This document shows positions 1 through 7,306 of a DNA stretch of 64,000 bases, one piece after another. The translations under genes were made by a program, and so were the position numbers. Positions within the stretch are counted from its first letter, which is position 1. Each line of letters begins with the position of its first letter. The notes beneath the pieces are model-generated. The model was given only the letters and a program-made list of their open reading frames with translations. It did not search any database and had not been told where the DNA came from. This stretch comes from Deinococcus ruber (lineage in GTDB: Bacteria; Deinococcota; Deinococci; Deinococcales; Deinococcaceae). The stretch is taken from NCBI RefSeq assembly GCF_014648095.1, contig NZ_BMQL01000020.1, positions 1-64,000 of the forward strand, in the 5' to 3' direction.

Positions 1-165
1 GCCGGAACCATCCAGCAGCAGGTCGAGAAACACCATGAAGGAATCTCGATGTTGCTTGCGAGAAAAGCACGGCAGGATGTCAGAATAAAGCCGTCTGGAG
101 CGTTGTTCTTTTGGGTTCACACCCCATCTTGGGGCCAAAAGCACGTTCCAGACAGCCTTTTATGA
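1..165 (+). CDS. C-terminal end of a truncated gene, unknown function
   Basis: Frame 1 is open from the window edge to a TGA at 163-165, giving 54 residues with no start inside the window. The stop overlaps the ATG of the next gene (ATGA at 162-165), the coupling seen throughout this replicon, which is the main reason to believe it. The visible tail is basic in its first half and ends VPDSLL. I recognise no family. GC is high, unlike the AT-rich sequence that begins about 180 bp downstream. Confidence 0.5.
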   Translation, partial: AGTIQQQVEKHHEGISMLLARKARQDVRIKPSGALFFWVHTPSWGQKHVPDSLL

Positions 166-449
166 AACTGCAAGATGTGAGTTTAGGCAGGTATGCTGGC
201 GAGCAGCTTGTCCAGCTGATCCAGGAAAACCAACGCCTCCAGGTGCACCTCTCGACCCCCGGGATGCTGCTCTTCGAACAGCTCGAATCAGGAAAACGGG
301 CGCTGTATGCGGCAGCGGCTGATCTGGCACCGAAGTTCCCAAGTGGATCTTATGTTTACATGGATATAAATGGTAAGCCGATACCCTTCCTTTTCGCATA
401 TGCAGGAGCAAAAAAATATGTTACCACTCACTTCTCTTATGTCCAGTGA
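162..449 (+). CDS. Hypothetical protein, 95 aa, GC-rich start and AT-rich end
   Basis: Starts at the ATG overlapping the previous stop by 4 nt. The first two thirds (MKLQDVSLGRYAGEQL onward) use GC-rich codons and look like an amphipathic helical protein. From about 345 the DNA turns AT-rich and the C-terminus becomes SYVYMDINGKPIPF and beyond. The gene therefore looks like a chimera or a gene whose 3' end was replaced when the AT-rich segment arrived. Its last 32 nt overlap the next gene and contain that gene's Shine-Dalgarno (AGGAG at 404-408). Function unknown. Confidence 0.5.
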   Translation: MKLQDVSLGRYAGEQLVQLIQENQRLQVHLSTPGMLLFEQLESGKRALYAAAADLAPKFPSGSYVYMDINGKPIPFLFAYAGAKKYVTTHFSYVQ

Positions 450-990
450 TATGTTGAGGCGAGACCTGAGAATCTTTTATTGTGTTCATACGGGCTGTAT
501 ACATACTCTGGTTGATGTATTTAACATTGATCCCCGTTTGACTTCAGAGGAGAGTTTAGCGGATTTGATAGACTCGGGAATTTCTAATAACTTTGCTTTT
601 TTATATCGTGGACCAGTAGGAGTATACCTTGATCTAATATCAAGTACAGATACATTTAGCGAAATGTTCATTAACGAGAAAAAAGAACTGGCAGAAAATG
701 CGGTAGCTGCTCATAATTATAAAACAGAAAGTATAGAAAGCCGTAGTGCAGGTATTAAATTTGTAGATGGGGAGGGTATTAAAATAAGTGATTACATTAG
801 GATAGAAGACAACGAAATGAGTATTGAAGAATTTTACTCTGTATCGAATTTCCTCTTAGAGGTTATTAAAAAAATAAGATGCGGTCAATTTTCATACAGA
901 GAGGTGCCGGATATCGCTCAAGAAATATACAATAAGACTCGAATACTGAATGAACTTATCAAAGTTTTTGAGATAATACCTACCTGGTAA
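418..990 (+). CDS. Hypothetical protein, 190 aa, AT-rich, probably acquired
   Basis: Start chosen at ATG 418 because AGGAG lies at 404-408 with a 9-nt spacer; an upstream in-frame ATG at 370 has no such signal. The protein (MLPLTSLMSSDMLRRDL onward) is rich in Ile, Asn, Glu and Tyr and uses ATA, AGA and TTA codons that neighbours avoid, so base and codon use differ sharply from the rest of the window. It has no signal peptide or membrane segment that I can see. It could be an immunity or defence accessory by its transfer signature, but no motif supports a function. Confidence 0.65.
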   Translation: MLPLTSLMSSDMLRRDLRIFYCVHTGCIHTLVDVFNIDPRLTSEESLADLIDSGISNNFAFLYRGPVGVYLDLISSTDTFSEMFINEKKELAENAVAAHNYKTESIESRSAGIKFVDGEGIKISDYIRIEDNEMSIEEFYSVSNFLLEVIKKIRCGQFSYREVPDIAQEIYNKTRILNELIKVFEIIPTW

Positions 991-1002
991 ATTAAATGCA
1001 TT

Positions 1003-1093
1003 GTGACTACTCAGCAATTGTGTTGAGTGTCAATCGAGCAATGAATGTTTCAGATGACTGCTCTCCATGATGTTGCTCGTGCAGAGCAGTCAC
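1003..1093. repeat. 91-bp dispersed repeat, copy A, with two hairpins
   Basis: Matches 26678-26768 over 91 bp without gaps, differing at 11 positions by my count. It contains a short inverted repeat (ACTCA...TGAGT near 1008-1027) and a perfect 10-bp stem TGACTGCTCT / AGAGCAGTCA separated by 18 nt. It sits between convergent genes ending at 990 and 1095, so it could serve as a bidirectional terminator, but it could also be a small mobile or IS-end relic. Confidence 0.75.
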
Positions 1094-1094
1094 G

Positions 1095-1769
1095 TCAGGA
1101 GTTCGCAGGGGTGGACTTTCCAATTTTAAAAGCCAGCATGACGGCTCCTCCTACATTGATAGAACCAGGATTCAGACTCCCTTTTCCGTCCTGTTCATCG
1201 ATACTGACTTCACGGAATTTTGTTCCGTGTGAGGAACGTTGCTGAAAAGATTCGGGATTCACGTCCGTAATATGGATTATTGGACCAAGGGTCACGTTTG
1301 CCGCAAGACAATACGCCTCAGCTTTTCTGATGCCAGCGGTGACGGCCTTTTGTCTGGCCATCGTCCTCAACTCAGCCAGGTTATTGACTTGGTAATCGAC
1401 AGAATCGATCTGATTTGCTCCCGCTTCAATAATCCCAAGAAGTAAAGGTTCAAGTCTGTCGAGATCACGAAGCGTCAGACGAAAATCGACCTGTGCCAGA
1501 TAGCCTGTATGTTGATCCTCCCCATTGACGTACCGCGTCTTCGATTCCAGTTTGATACGTGACGAACCGAATTCCTGGTATCCAGCTTGCTTTAAGAAAG
1601 TGTCCACAGCATTGGCTGACTTCTGGGTTTCGAGAAAGGCTTCCATGGCATTTCCACGCTTATGTGAAGCTGAAAACTCAATGACGGCAATATCTGGTTC
1701 GACTCGCATTACAGATGACCCAAAAACGCTGATACCAAAGGGGCGTTCAATAGATTGATTTCCGAACAT
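1095..1769 (-). CDS. SIMPL (DUF541) domain protein, 224 aa
   Basis: Start taken at the ATG whose product begins MFGNQSIERPFGISVFGSS; a longer frame upstream lacks protein-like sequence. The N-terminal pattern ISVFGSSVMRVEPDIAVIEF followed by a long helical middle and the repeated beta-strand half is typical of SIMPL/DUF541 proteins (family known in signalling and oxidative-stress proteins; biochemical role unclear). No signal peptide is evident at this start, so a cytoplasmic location is likely, unlike many family members. The minus strand carries TAGAAT 5 nt before the ATG, a possible leaderless -10 box; GGTAG in the same place could instead act as a weak ribosome site. Divergent from the ATPase gene at 1894. 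Confidence 0.8.
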   Translation of the reverse strand: MFGNQSIERPFGISVFGSSVMRVEPDIAVIEFSASHKRGNAMEAFLETQKSANAVDTFLKQAGYQEFGSSRIKLESKTRYVNGEDQHTGYLAQVDFRLTLRDLDRLEPLLLGIIEAGANQIDSVDYQVNNLAELRTMARQKAVTAGIRKAEAYCLAANVTLGPIIHITDVNPESFQQRSSHGTKFREVSIDEQDGKGSLNPGSINVGGAVMLAFKIGKSTPANS

Positions 1770-1860
1770 GATACATTCTACCAGAGCATAAGTATTTCGC
1801 AGCTGCTCAGTACATAGCTGCGAGGTATGTGGTGAGCAGTGACGAAGGAATTCTGTTTTC

Positions 1861-1893
1861 CAGGTGGCCGCGCTGTGCGCGGCCTGCTGCTGC
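1861..1893 (+). promoter_or_regulatory. Hairpin leader L1 before the MoxR-like ATPase gene
   Basis: GGCCGCGC (1866-1873), loop TGT, GCGCGGCC (1877-1884), then 9 nt and ATG 1894. No Shine-Dalgarno lies between stem and start. One of nine related leaders (see the first finding). An in-frame GTG at 1864 just before the stem could start a product 10 residues longer. Confidence 0.75.
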
Positions 1894-3480
1894 ATGACTT
1901 TCCAACCTCAAAAGCTGTACGGAGCAGCTCCGAAAGCCTTCACGCTCTTCCCCGCGCTGAGAGAGCGTGAGACCATCCCAGCGGCCCTGAAAGCCCGCCA
2001 CGCAGGTCCGGCCATGCGCGTCATCTCCTCCCCGACCCTTCAGGCCATGGCGATGCTGCTGACTGGGGAGGTGGAACTCCGGCAGGCATTCACGCTGGAA
2101 GAAGGCACCTATCAGCAGGTGCTGTACGCCGGACGTGCGAATGGAACGAGTTGGAGCTGCTTGCAGATGCACGACACCCTCACGCTGACCAGCCAGACCG
2201 AGACGCTGCCACTGATTCTGCTGGCGCTGACCGCCAGCGCTTCCCTGCCGATCTTCGAGGAGATCAACGTGGCGTGGAAGCTCTTCCTCAGCAAAGCAGC
2301 GAATCTGAACCTCACCCTGCCCTGCACCCAGACGCAGTTACAGCAGAACGCAGCCGCCCTCAAAGACGTGATGATCCGGCTGTGCGACGTTCTCACGTAC
2401 ACCCTGGAGAGCCACCCCATCACCATCGAGTCAGCCAACCCGCTGCTGCGCGGCGACGTGGTGACACCCCTCGTGCTGTCCGGCATGGACCTGCCAGCCC
2501 CGCCTGCGCTGCCGCTTTCCACCCCGGACACTGGAATCGTCGGCGACCTCACCCACTGGCTGAAGCGAGGCCTGAACGTGCTGATGACCGGCCCGACCAG
2601 CACCTTCAAAACCACGGCCGCCAACCGCGCCCTGCTGAACAACCACGCCGCGATCTTCACGGTGGCCGGGCGTCCTGGACTGGAAGACCGCGACTTCTAC
2701 GGCGGCATCTACCCGGGCGCAAGCGGCCCTGAATGGATTCCCGGCCCGGTCACGCAGGCCTTCAGCAGCGCTGCGAACGGCACGCTCACCGGGATCGTCT
2801 TCAACGAAGTCACCCGCTTCGAAGCCCTGTACTTCAACGCCACCATCGGCATGATGGATGAGTACTCCGGCGCGGAACTCGCCGCCCAGGGCATCACCCT
2901 CACGCCACAGGCGCTGCAGGACATCGGTCTCACCTCCCAGAGCGATGGACGCTTTTACCTGCTGACACTGCCGAACGGCACGCAGATTCCCTGCCGCAAG
3001 GAGCTGCTGTGCTTCATCGGCACCGCGAACCTCGGCAGCGACTACGTCACCACCGGGGAACTGGATGCCGCGCTGCTCCGGCGCTTCGACCGGCATGTCG
3101 AAATGCCGCACCCGGAACGCCACGAGGTCATGCCGATGCTCATCCGCGCAGCAGGCGACGCATACCTCGCGGACGTCGGTTATACCCTGGAGGTCTTCAC
3201 CCGCACTCAGGTGCTGGACCAGTCGGGCCGGTCCGACAAAACGAGCGCTGAGGGGCTGCTGCTGCGCCCCATGAACTTCAGCGTCACCCGCGCCCTGCTT
3301 GACGAGACCCGCGAGTTATGCGGACGCGGCATGCCCGCTCAGGTCGCATTTCTGAAAGCCGCGCAGAGTACGGTGGTGCCCTACTGCGTGCCGAGGCAGC
3401 CAAACGGTCAGCTGGACCCTGCAGCGCTGGAGCGCCTCACAGACGACATCCGCCGCTACTCGCTCGGGCTCGGGCAGTGA
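1894..3480 (+). CDS. MoxR/CobS-type AAA+ ATPase, 528 aa
   Basis: The C-terminal half carries an AAA+ module: a P-loop-like MTGPTSTFKT at about residue 230, a Walker B-like GIVFNEVTRF (about 300), a sensor-1 stretch CFIGTANLGSDYVTTGELD and the RRFD arginine-finger region (about 385-405). This is the pattern of MoxR/CobS ATPases that load or remodel VWA-domain partners. Two residues are odd: the glycine before the P-loop lysine is Phe, and the Walker B aspartate is Asn, so ATP hydrolysis may be weak or altered. The N-terminal 200 residues are unassigned. The CobT-like VWA protein at 14236 has the same kind of hairpin leader and is the likely partner. Start set at ATG 1894, 9 nt after the leader. 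Confidence 0.75.
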   Translation: MTFQPQKLYGAAPKAFTLFPALRERETIPAALKARHAGPAMRVISSPTLQAMAMLLTGEVELRQAFTLEEGTYQQVLYAGRANGTSWSCLQMHDTLTLTSQTETLPLILLALTASASLPIFEEINVAWKLFLSKAANLNLTLPCTQTQLQQNAAALKDVMIRLCDVLTYTLESHPITIESANPLLRGDVVTPLVLSGMDLPAPPALPLSTPDTGIVGDLTHWLKRGLNVLMTGPTSTFKTTAANRALLNNHAAIFTVAGRPGLEDRDFYGGIYPGASGPEWIPGPVTQAFSSAANGTLTGIVFNEVTRFEALYFNATIGMMDEYSGAELAAQGITLTPQALQDIGLTSQSDGRFYLLTLPNGTQIPCRKELLCFIGTANLGSDYVTTGELDAALLRRFDRHVEMPHPERHEVMPMLIRAAGDAYLADVGYTLEVFTRTQVLDQSGRSDKTSAEGLLLRPMNFSVTRALLDETRELCGRGMPAQVAFLKAAQSTVVPYCVPRQPNGQLDPAALERLTDDIRRYSLGLGQ

Positions 3481-3517
3481 CACGCCCATCGTTCGTTTCC
3501 TCTCCAGAGGTCACCGG

Positions 3518-3868
3518 ATGATCACTATCACCGGAACCGACAGCCGTGGAGAGCCGCGGACCCTCCGAGTTCCCTTTCTGCTCGACGAGGCGTTTGATGC
3601 GGTCGCGCTCCAGGCGCTGCACCGGACCCCAGGCGATCTGGTCTTCGCGTCCGGGGCCATCCAGATGCGCTCCAGGCGCATCACCGAGGAACAGGTGCGG
3701 GCGGCCGGGACGCTGTGCAGCCGCTGGCTCCGGCAGCGCTGCCTGCAGCTGCAAACGAACGGGGGCATGCGGCTGGGACATAGCCGCTGGCGGAAGATCA
3801 CGCGGGTCGAGTTCGACACCCAGGCGCTGGACGACATCAGGCGGGAGGCGGAACGGTCCGCGGACTGA
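3518..3868 (+). CDS. Hypothetical protein, 116 aa
   Basis: Starts 38 nt after the ATPase with CAGAGG as a ribosome site about 8 nt before the ATG. The protein is small, mixed alpha/beta in appearance (MITITGTDSRGEPRTLRVPF onward), rich in Arg, with no cysteine cluster, membrane helix or motif I recognise. A strong terminator follows at 3912, so it is probably the last gene of the ATPase transcript. Confidence 0.7.
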   Translation: MITITGTDSRGEPRTLRVPFLLDEAFDAVALQALHRTPGDLVFASGAIQMRSRRITEEQVRAAGTLCSRWLRQRCLQLQTNGGMRLGHSRWRKITRVEFDTQALDDIRREAERSAD

Positions 3869-3911
3869 CCTGCACCCTCTCCCCTCCCCCATTCCATCCG
3901 ACCTTCTCTCA

Positions 3912-3941
3912 AGGGCATTCCTCCGCTGGAATGCCCTTTTT
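3912..3941 (+). terminator. Rho-independent terminator
   Basis: Perfect 10-bp stem AGGGCATTCC / GGAATGCCCT (3912-3921, 3928-3937) with a 6-nt loop and five T residues. Lies 44 nt after the 116-aa gene and ends the 1894-3868 unit. Confidence 0.85.
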
Positions 3942-3964
3942 CAGTTGCTGGCCCCTCAGGAGGG

Positions 3965-4345
3965 ATGCATATCGACACTCAGACGAACCCTGCCACGACG
4001 TCCGCCCCAGGTACCCCAACCGCAGCGGCAGCGCCTGCACTGACTGGCACGCCTCTCAGCGTTGCGGCCTTCAAACGTGAGTTGCGCCCGGGTCGGCGCT
4101 TCAGCTGCGTGCACCGCAATCAGCAGATCGGTGCCATTCCGGCAGGAAAGCAGCCACCCAACGTGCGAACCGTCACGCACGTCGGCAGCCGCGACCTCGA
4201 AGTCAACGCCCCGGACCTGGCACACGACCGGGCGTTCCTCACCTACCCGACACAGAAGTCGGGCAGCTGGCTCGAACAGACCGCGACGGGCTTCATCTTC
4301 GCTTACGCGTCCGGCCTCCGGTGTGTGTACCAGTGGCTCGACTGA
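3965..4345 (+). CDS. Hypothetical protein, 126 aa
   Basis: ATG 3965 follows AGGAGG almost directly, a tight spacing that makes the exact start uncertain. The first 30 residues are Ala/Thr/Pro-rich and probably disordered. The remainder (FKRELRPGRRFSCVHRNQQI onward, then HVGSRDLEVNAPDL) looks like a small beta-rich fold. No recognised family. First of a run of small genes leading to the DpdA-like protein. Confidence 0.65.
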   Translation: MHIDTQTNPATTSAPGTPTAAAAPALTGTPLSVAAFKRELRPGRRFSCVHRNQQIGAIPAGKQPPNVRTVTHVGSRDLEVNAPDLAHDRAFLTYPTQKSGSWLEQTATGFIFAYASGLRCVYQWLD

Positions 4346-4363
4346 CCATCAGGAGGCAGCTGT

Positions 4364-4558
4364 ATGCCTGACATCAACACAACGCAACCGCAGGCCACCC
4401 TGACCGTTCATCTGTCGCCCGCCAATAACGCCTACGTCATCCTGTTTCGCGGAACACTGATGCGCGTCAAAGACGAGCCGATGTTCTTCGGAACGCGGGC
4501 AGACGCGCAGAAGGTCATTGATCGTCTGGACCGGATGAAACAGGCGGAACAGACGTGA
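4364..4558 (+). CDS. Hypothetical protein, 64 aa
   Basis: AGGAGG ends 9 nt before the ATG. Short beta-strands (TVHLSPANNAYVILFRGTLM) followed by a helix (TRADAQKVIDRLDRMKQ). Its stop overlaps the GTG start of the next gene by 4 nt (GTGA), indicating translational coupling. Function unknown. Confidence 0.7.
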   Translation: MPDINTTQPQATLTVHLSPANNAYVILFRGTLMRVKDEPMFFGTRADAQKVIDRLDRMKQAEQT

Positions 4559-5199
4559 AGTACTTCGTTTCGACCGGTTCAGATCTTGAGGCTTACGACG
4601 CGCATCCCGAGATCGGCATCATGACCGGCCCGCGCTGCTGGGGCATCGTCAACGTCCAGGCGGGCCGCGTATGGGCAAGTGACTGCGACGCGCTCTCCAA
4701 GCATGGCTACGACGAAGCAGCGTACTTCCGGCATCTGGAGCGGATGGCGAAGTTTGCCTCGACCTGTGCCTTTGTGGTTGTGCCGGATGTGCCAGGAAGT
4801 GGTGAGGAAACGCTGACGGTGTACCTGCAGGATGCTCCAACCATCGCGCTGTTCGGGTTTCCACTCGCGTATGTCCTTCAGGACGGCGCGGAGAACTTTG
4901 ACCTCCCACCGTGTGACGTGGCGTTTCTCGGCGGCACTGACGCGTGGCGTTTGAAATGGGGGGCCACGCTGCTGCAACGCGCCCGCGAGGAGGGCCTGGG
5001 AACACACGTCGGGCGCGTCAACAGTGACGTGCGTATGAGCGCGCTGAGATTCACAGCGGCCGACAGTGTCGACGGCACATACCTCAGTTTTCTGGGTGTG
5101 GAACGCGGTCTGAAGACAATCGGTCGCTGGTTGGACAGCGCCAACGCCCCGAGTCTGTTCGAAGCAGCCGACTTCAAACCCGTCCTCACCGCCCTTTGA
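4555..5199 (+). CDS. DpdA/TGT-like TIM-barrel family protein, 214 aa
   Basis: Coupled by GTGA to the previous gene. The sequence has the layout of a phage and plasmid family distantly related to tRNA/DNA-guanine transglycosylases: FVVVPDVPG (about residue 80), PLAYVLQDGAENF (about 103), a glycine pair in CDVAFLGGTDAWRLKWG (about 122), then GTHVGRVNSDVRM and ADSVDGTYLSF near the end. I know the pattern from many phage proteins of about 220 aa; whether it performs base exchange is unproven, and the zinc site of bacterial TGT is absent. A second, clearer TGT-like gene lies at 8644, with a relic of it immediately downstream of this gene. Confidence 0.6.
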   Translation: MKYFVSTGSDLEAYDAHPEIGIMTGPRCWGIVNVQAGRVWASDCDALSKHGYDEAAYFRHLERMAKFASTCAFVVVPDVPGSGEETLTVYLQDAPTIALFGFPLAYVLQDGAENFDLPPCDVAFLGGTDAWRLKWGATLLQRAREEGLGTHVGRVNSDVRMSALRFTAADSVDGTYLSFLGVERGLKTIGRWLDSANAPSLFEAADFKPVLTAL

Positions 5200-5216
5200 C
5201 GCACGCGCCACTGACA

Positions 5217-5329
5217 GCTGAACGAGCTGCTCACCCTGTCTGCCGAACCGGTGTGCCGTCACGCCCTGATCAGCGTGAACTTCAGCACCACGCTGGTCAG
5301 GTGCTTCCGAATGCCCTGTTGCTGATCGA
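5217..5329 (+). pseudogene. Relic of the TGT-like gene (matches 8713-8828)
   Basis: About 113 bp align with 8713-8828 at roughly 77% identity by hand, with a clean 4-bp deletion just after the shared CTGATCAGCGTG. Before the deletion it reads VCRHALISV where the intact gene has LCSHALISV; after it, in another frame, HHAGQVLPNALLLIDLTPF matches RGGQMLPAVPLLIDSGGF. The catalytic DSGG is lost. It fills most of the gap between the DpdA-like gene and the GHKL ATPase. Confidence 0.8.
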
Positions 5330-5356
5330 CCTCACGCCATTCCTCAAGGAGTTTGT

Positions 5357-7153
5357 ATGCCATCAGATGTCTCCCCGTCCGCTCCTGCCACCCAGACGCG
5401 GAAGTTCCGCGTCGCACCCGCCATCATTCGCAACCTGATCGAACGGCAGGCGGGAACGTTTGAAAAAGCGTTGATGGAGAACGTGATGAACGCCATCGAC
5501 GCGGGTGCGACCCGCGTGCACGTCACGCTGGACCGCCACGGCTATACCGTCGATGACGATGGTCGCGGCTTCGCATCGATCCACGAGATCGAGCAGTATT
5601 TCGATACCTTCGGCTTCGAGCATGAAGGGAACGCGCTGCAGGCGGGCCGTACCTACGGCACGTTCGGGATCGGGCGCGGGCAGCAGTGGAATTGGGCCAG
5701 TACCGAGTATCGCTCGCACACCTTCAAAATGGCGGTCGACATCCGGAGTGAGCGGGGACTGGACTACCTGCTCGAAGACGGTCTGCAGGACCACCCCGGC
5801 ACCGTGATTACCGGGACGTTCTACGAGCCGATGAGCAGCGATGTGTTGTTCCGGGTACGCTCGGAACTCAAAAACCTGGTGAAGTACAGCCTGGTTCCGA
5901 TCACGCTCGACGGGCAGAACATCAGCGTGCAGCCCAGCAGCGAGACGTGGACGCTGGAGACTGACGACGCGTACCTGCGCGTGACGGACGGCTCATACGC
6001 CCGGGTGTACAACATCGGCATGCTGGTGGGGCGCTTCCAGGTGTCCCGCTGCGGCGCGGCTGGGGTCATCGTGACCAAAGCGCCGCTGGACCTGAACATG
6101 GCCCGCAATGACGTGATGGACAGCGATGAGCGCTGGAAGCGGATTCGCTCGGCCATGCGGCGATTGAACAGCGAGAAGGTGCAGAAGCGCAAACGGCTGA
6201 CGGAGGACGACCTGCGCGTGTTGGCGCAGGAACTCCAGCAGGGCAACGTGGAAGCGTCGCACGAGCTGATGCAGCGGGCGCTGCTGGTCACGGACACGAA
6301 CGGGCGCAGCATCACCCTGATTGATTTCGGGCGGCGGCTGCACGGGTTCATGCCGGTGATGCTGCATGACGACACCTCGCAGTACGGGAATGCCTACGCC
6401 CACGCGCAGAACCTCGCGTATGTGCTGCATCCCAAGACCTTGGAGCGCTGGGACGTCGGCACCCCGCAGGCGTTCATGGATGCCGTCCGGCAGGTCTTCC
6501 AGGCTCTCCAGCGCGCATTCCCATACGACGGGGTCTACAGCCATATGGTGGAGATTCTGCAGAACAACCGGGTGGTGCCCGATCTCAAGACCTTGCTCCC
6601 GAACTTCGCTGACGAGCGCGCCACGCTGGTGTCGAGCGATCTGAATGCCAGCGAACACGCGGTGCTCAGGAGCCTGAACGATCTGGTCCCGCCGCTCAAC
6701 CGCGCCGTCCGGACCGCCCGCAGCGCCATGGGACTGGACATGCCCACCTTGGGTGTCCAGCGGATTCATGTGGGCCGCAGTGAAACTGACCGCGCATGGT
6801 GGGGCGAGAAGCACAGCCTGGTGATCGACCAGCGCGAGATCAGGCAGGCGCTCACCACCAGTGACGACTTCAACCGCCTGCTCCTGCTGCTCGCCCAGAT
6901 GGCCTTCCAGGCAGGCTACGGCGGAGAGGACACCGCCACCAACAGTGATCAGCGACTCATCTTCCTGACCGAACACCTCCCAATCGTGACGTTCTACGCG
7001 GACACGCTCAAACACACGGTGGACGCGCTGTACAAAGCCGGCGTCAAGCCGCCCGCCCGGCTGATCAACACGCTCGGGCGTCTGGAGCGTCTGAGCGATC
7101 AGGAAGACACTGGCCCACTCGATCTCGGCGACGGCCCCACTGACCTGACCTGA
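5357..7153 (+). CDS. GHKL-fold ATPase (Hsp90/MutL/histidine-kinase type), 598 aa
   Basis: The N-terminus has the Bergerat ATP site: MENVMNAIDAGAT (residues about 40-52, with the E-x3-N), DDDGRGF (67-72) and GTFGIGRGQ (101-109). A transducer-like region and a 350-residue unassigned C-terminal part follow. Proteins of this build act as ATP-gated clamps, and several are found in mobile or defence loci; the substrate here is unknown. AAGGAG stands 7 nt before the ATG. It lies between two TGT-like genes, so a role with modified nucleic acid is an inference from context only. Confidence 0.8.
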   Translation: MPSDVSPSAPATQTRKFRVAPAIIRNLIERQAGTFEKALMENVMNAIDAGATRVHVTLDRHGYTVDDDGRGFASIHEIEQYFDTFGFEHEGNALQAGRTYGTFGIGRGQQWNWASTEYRSHTFKMAVDIRSERGLDYLLEDGLQDHPGTVITGTFYEPMSSDVLFRVRSELKNLVKYSLVPITLDGQNISVQPSSETWTLETDDAYLRVTDGSYARVYNIGMLVGRFQVSRCGAAGVIVTKAPLDLNMARNDVMDSDERWKRIRSAMRRLNSEKVQKRKRLTEDDLRVLAQELQQGNVEASHELMQRALLVTDTNGRSITLIDFGRRLHGFMPVMLHDDTSQYGNAYAHAQNLAYVLHPKTLERWDVGTPQAFMDAVRQVFQALQRAFPYDGVYSHMVEILQNNRVVPDLKTLLPNFADERATLVSSDLNASEHAVLRSLNDLVPPLNRAVRTARSAMGLDMPTLGVQRIHVGRSETDRAWWGEKHSLVIDQREIRQALTTSDDFNRLLLLLAQMAFQAGYGGEDTATNSDQRLIFLTEHLPIVTFYADTLKHTVDALYKAGVKPPARLINTLGRLERLSDQEDTGPLDLGDGPTDLT

Positions 7154-7306
7154 CCCGGCTGAGTCGGGTGGCTACCGACCTGCCTCAGTTCTTCAGGGGA
7201 CTGGCGACCTCCTCACCACCGCCAATCCCCCGCGTCTGCCCTTCATCACCACCAACGCCATGCTCCGGCGGCTGGTTCCCCTCTTCCATCGCTCCAAAAG
7301 GACTTC

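Noticed and set aside
1..36. Minus-strand frame starting ATG at 36 and leaving the window (MVFLDLLLDGSG)
   Set aside because: Only 12 codons visible, no ribosome site, and the plus-strand frame is open here with a coupled stop at 163-165.
1114..1135. CAATTTTAAAAG resembling the parS-like core
   Set aside because: Lacks the GG/CC arms and lies inside the SIMPL gene.
5196..5438. 80-codon frame spanning the TGT relic and the start of the GHKL gene
   Set aside because: It is the second frame of the frameshifted relic and not an intact gene.
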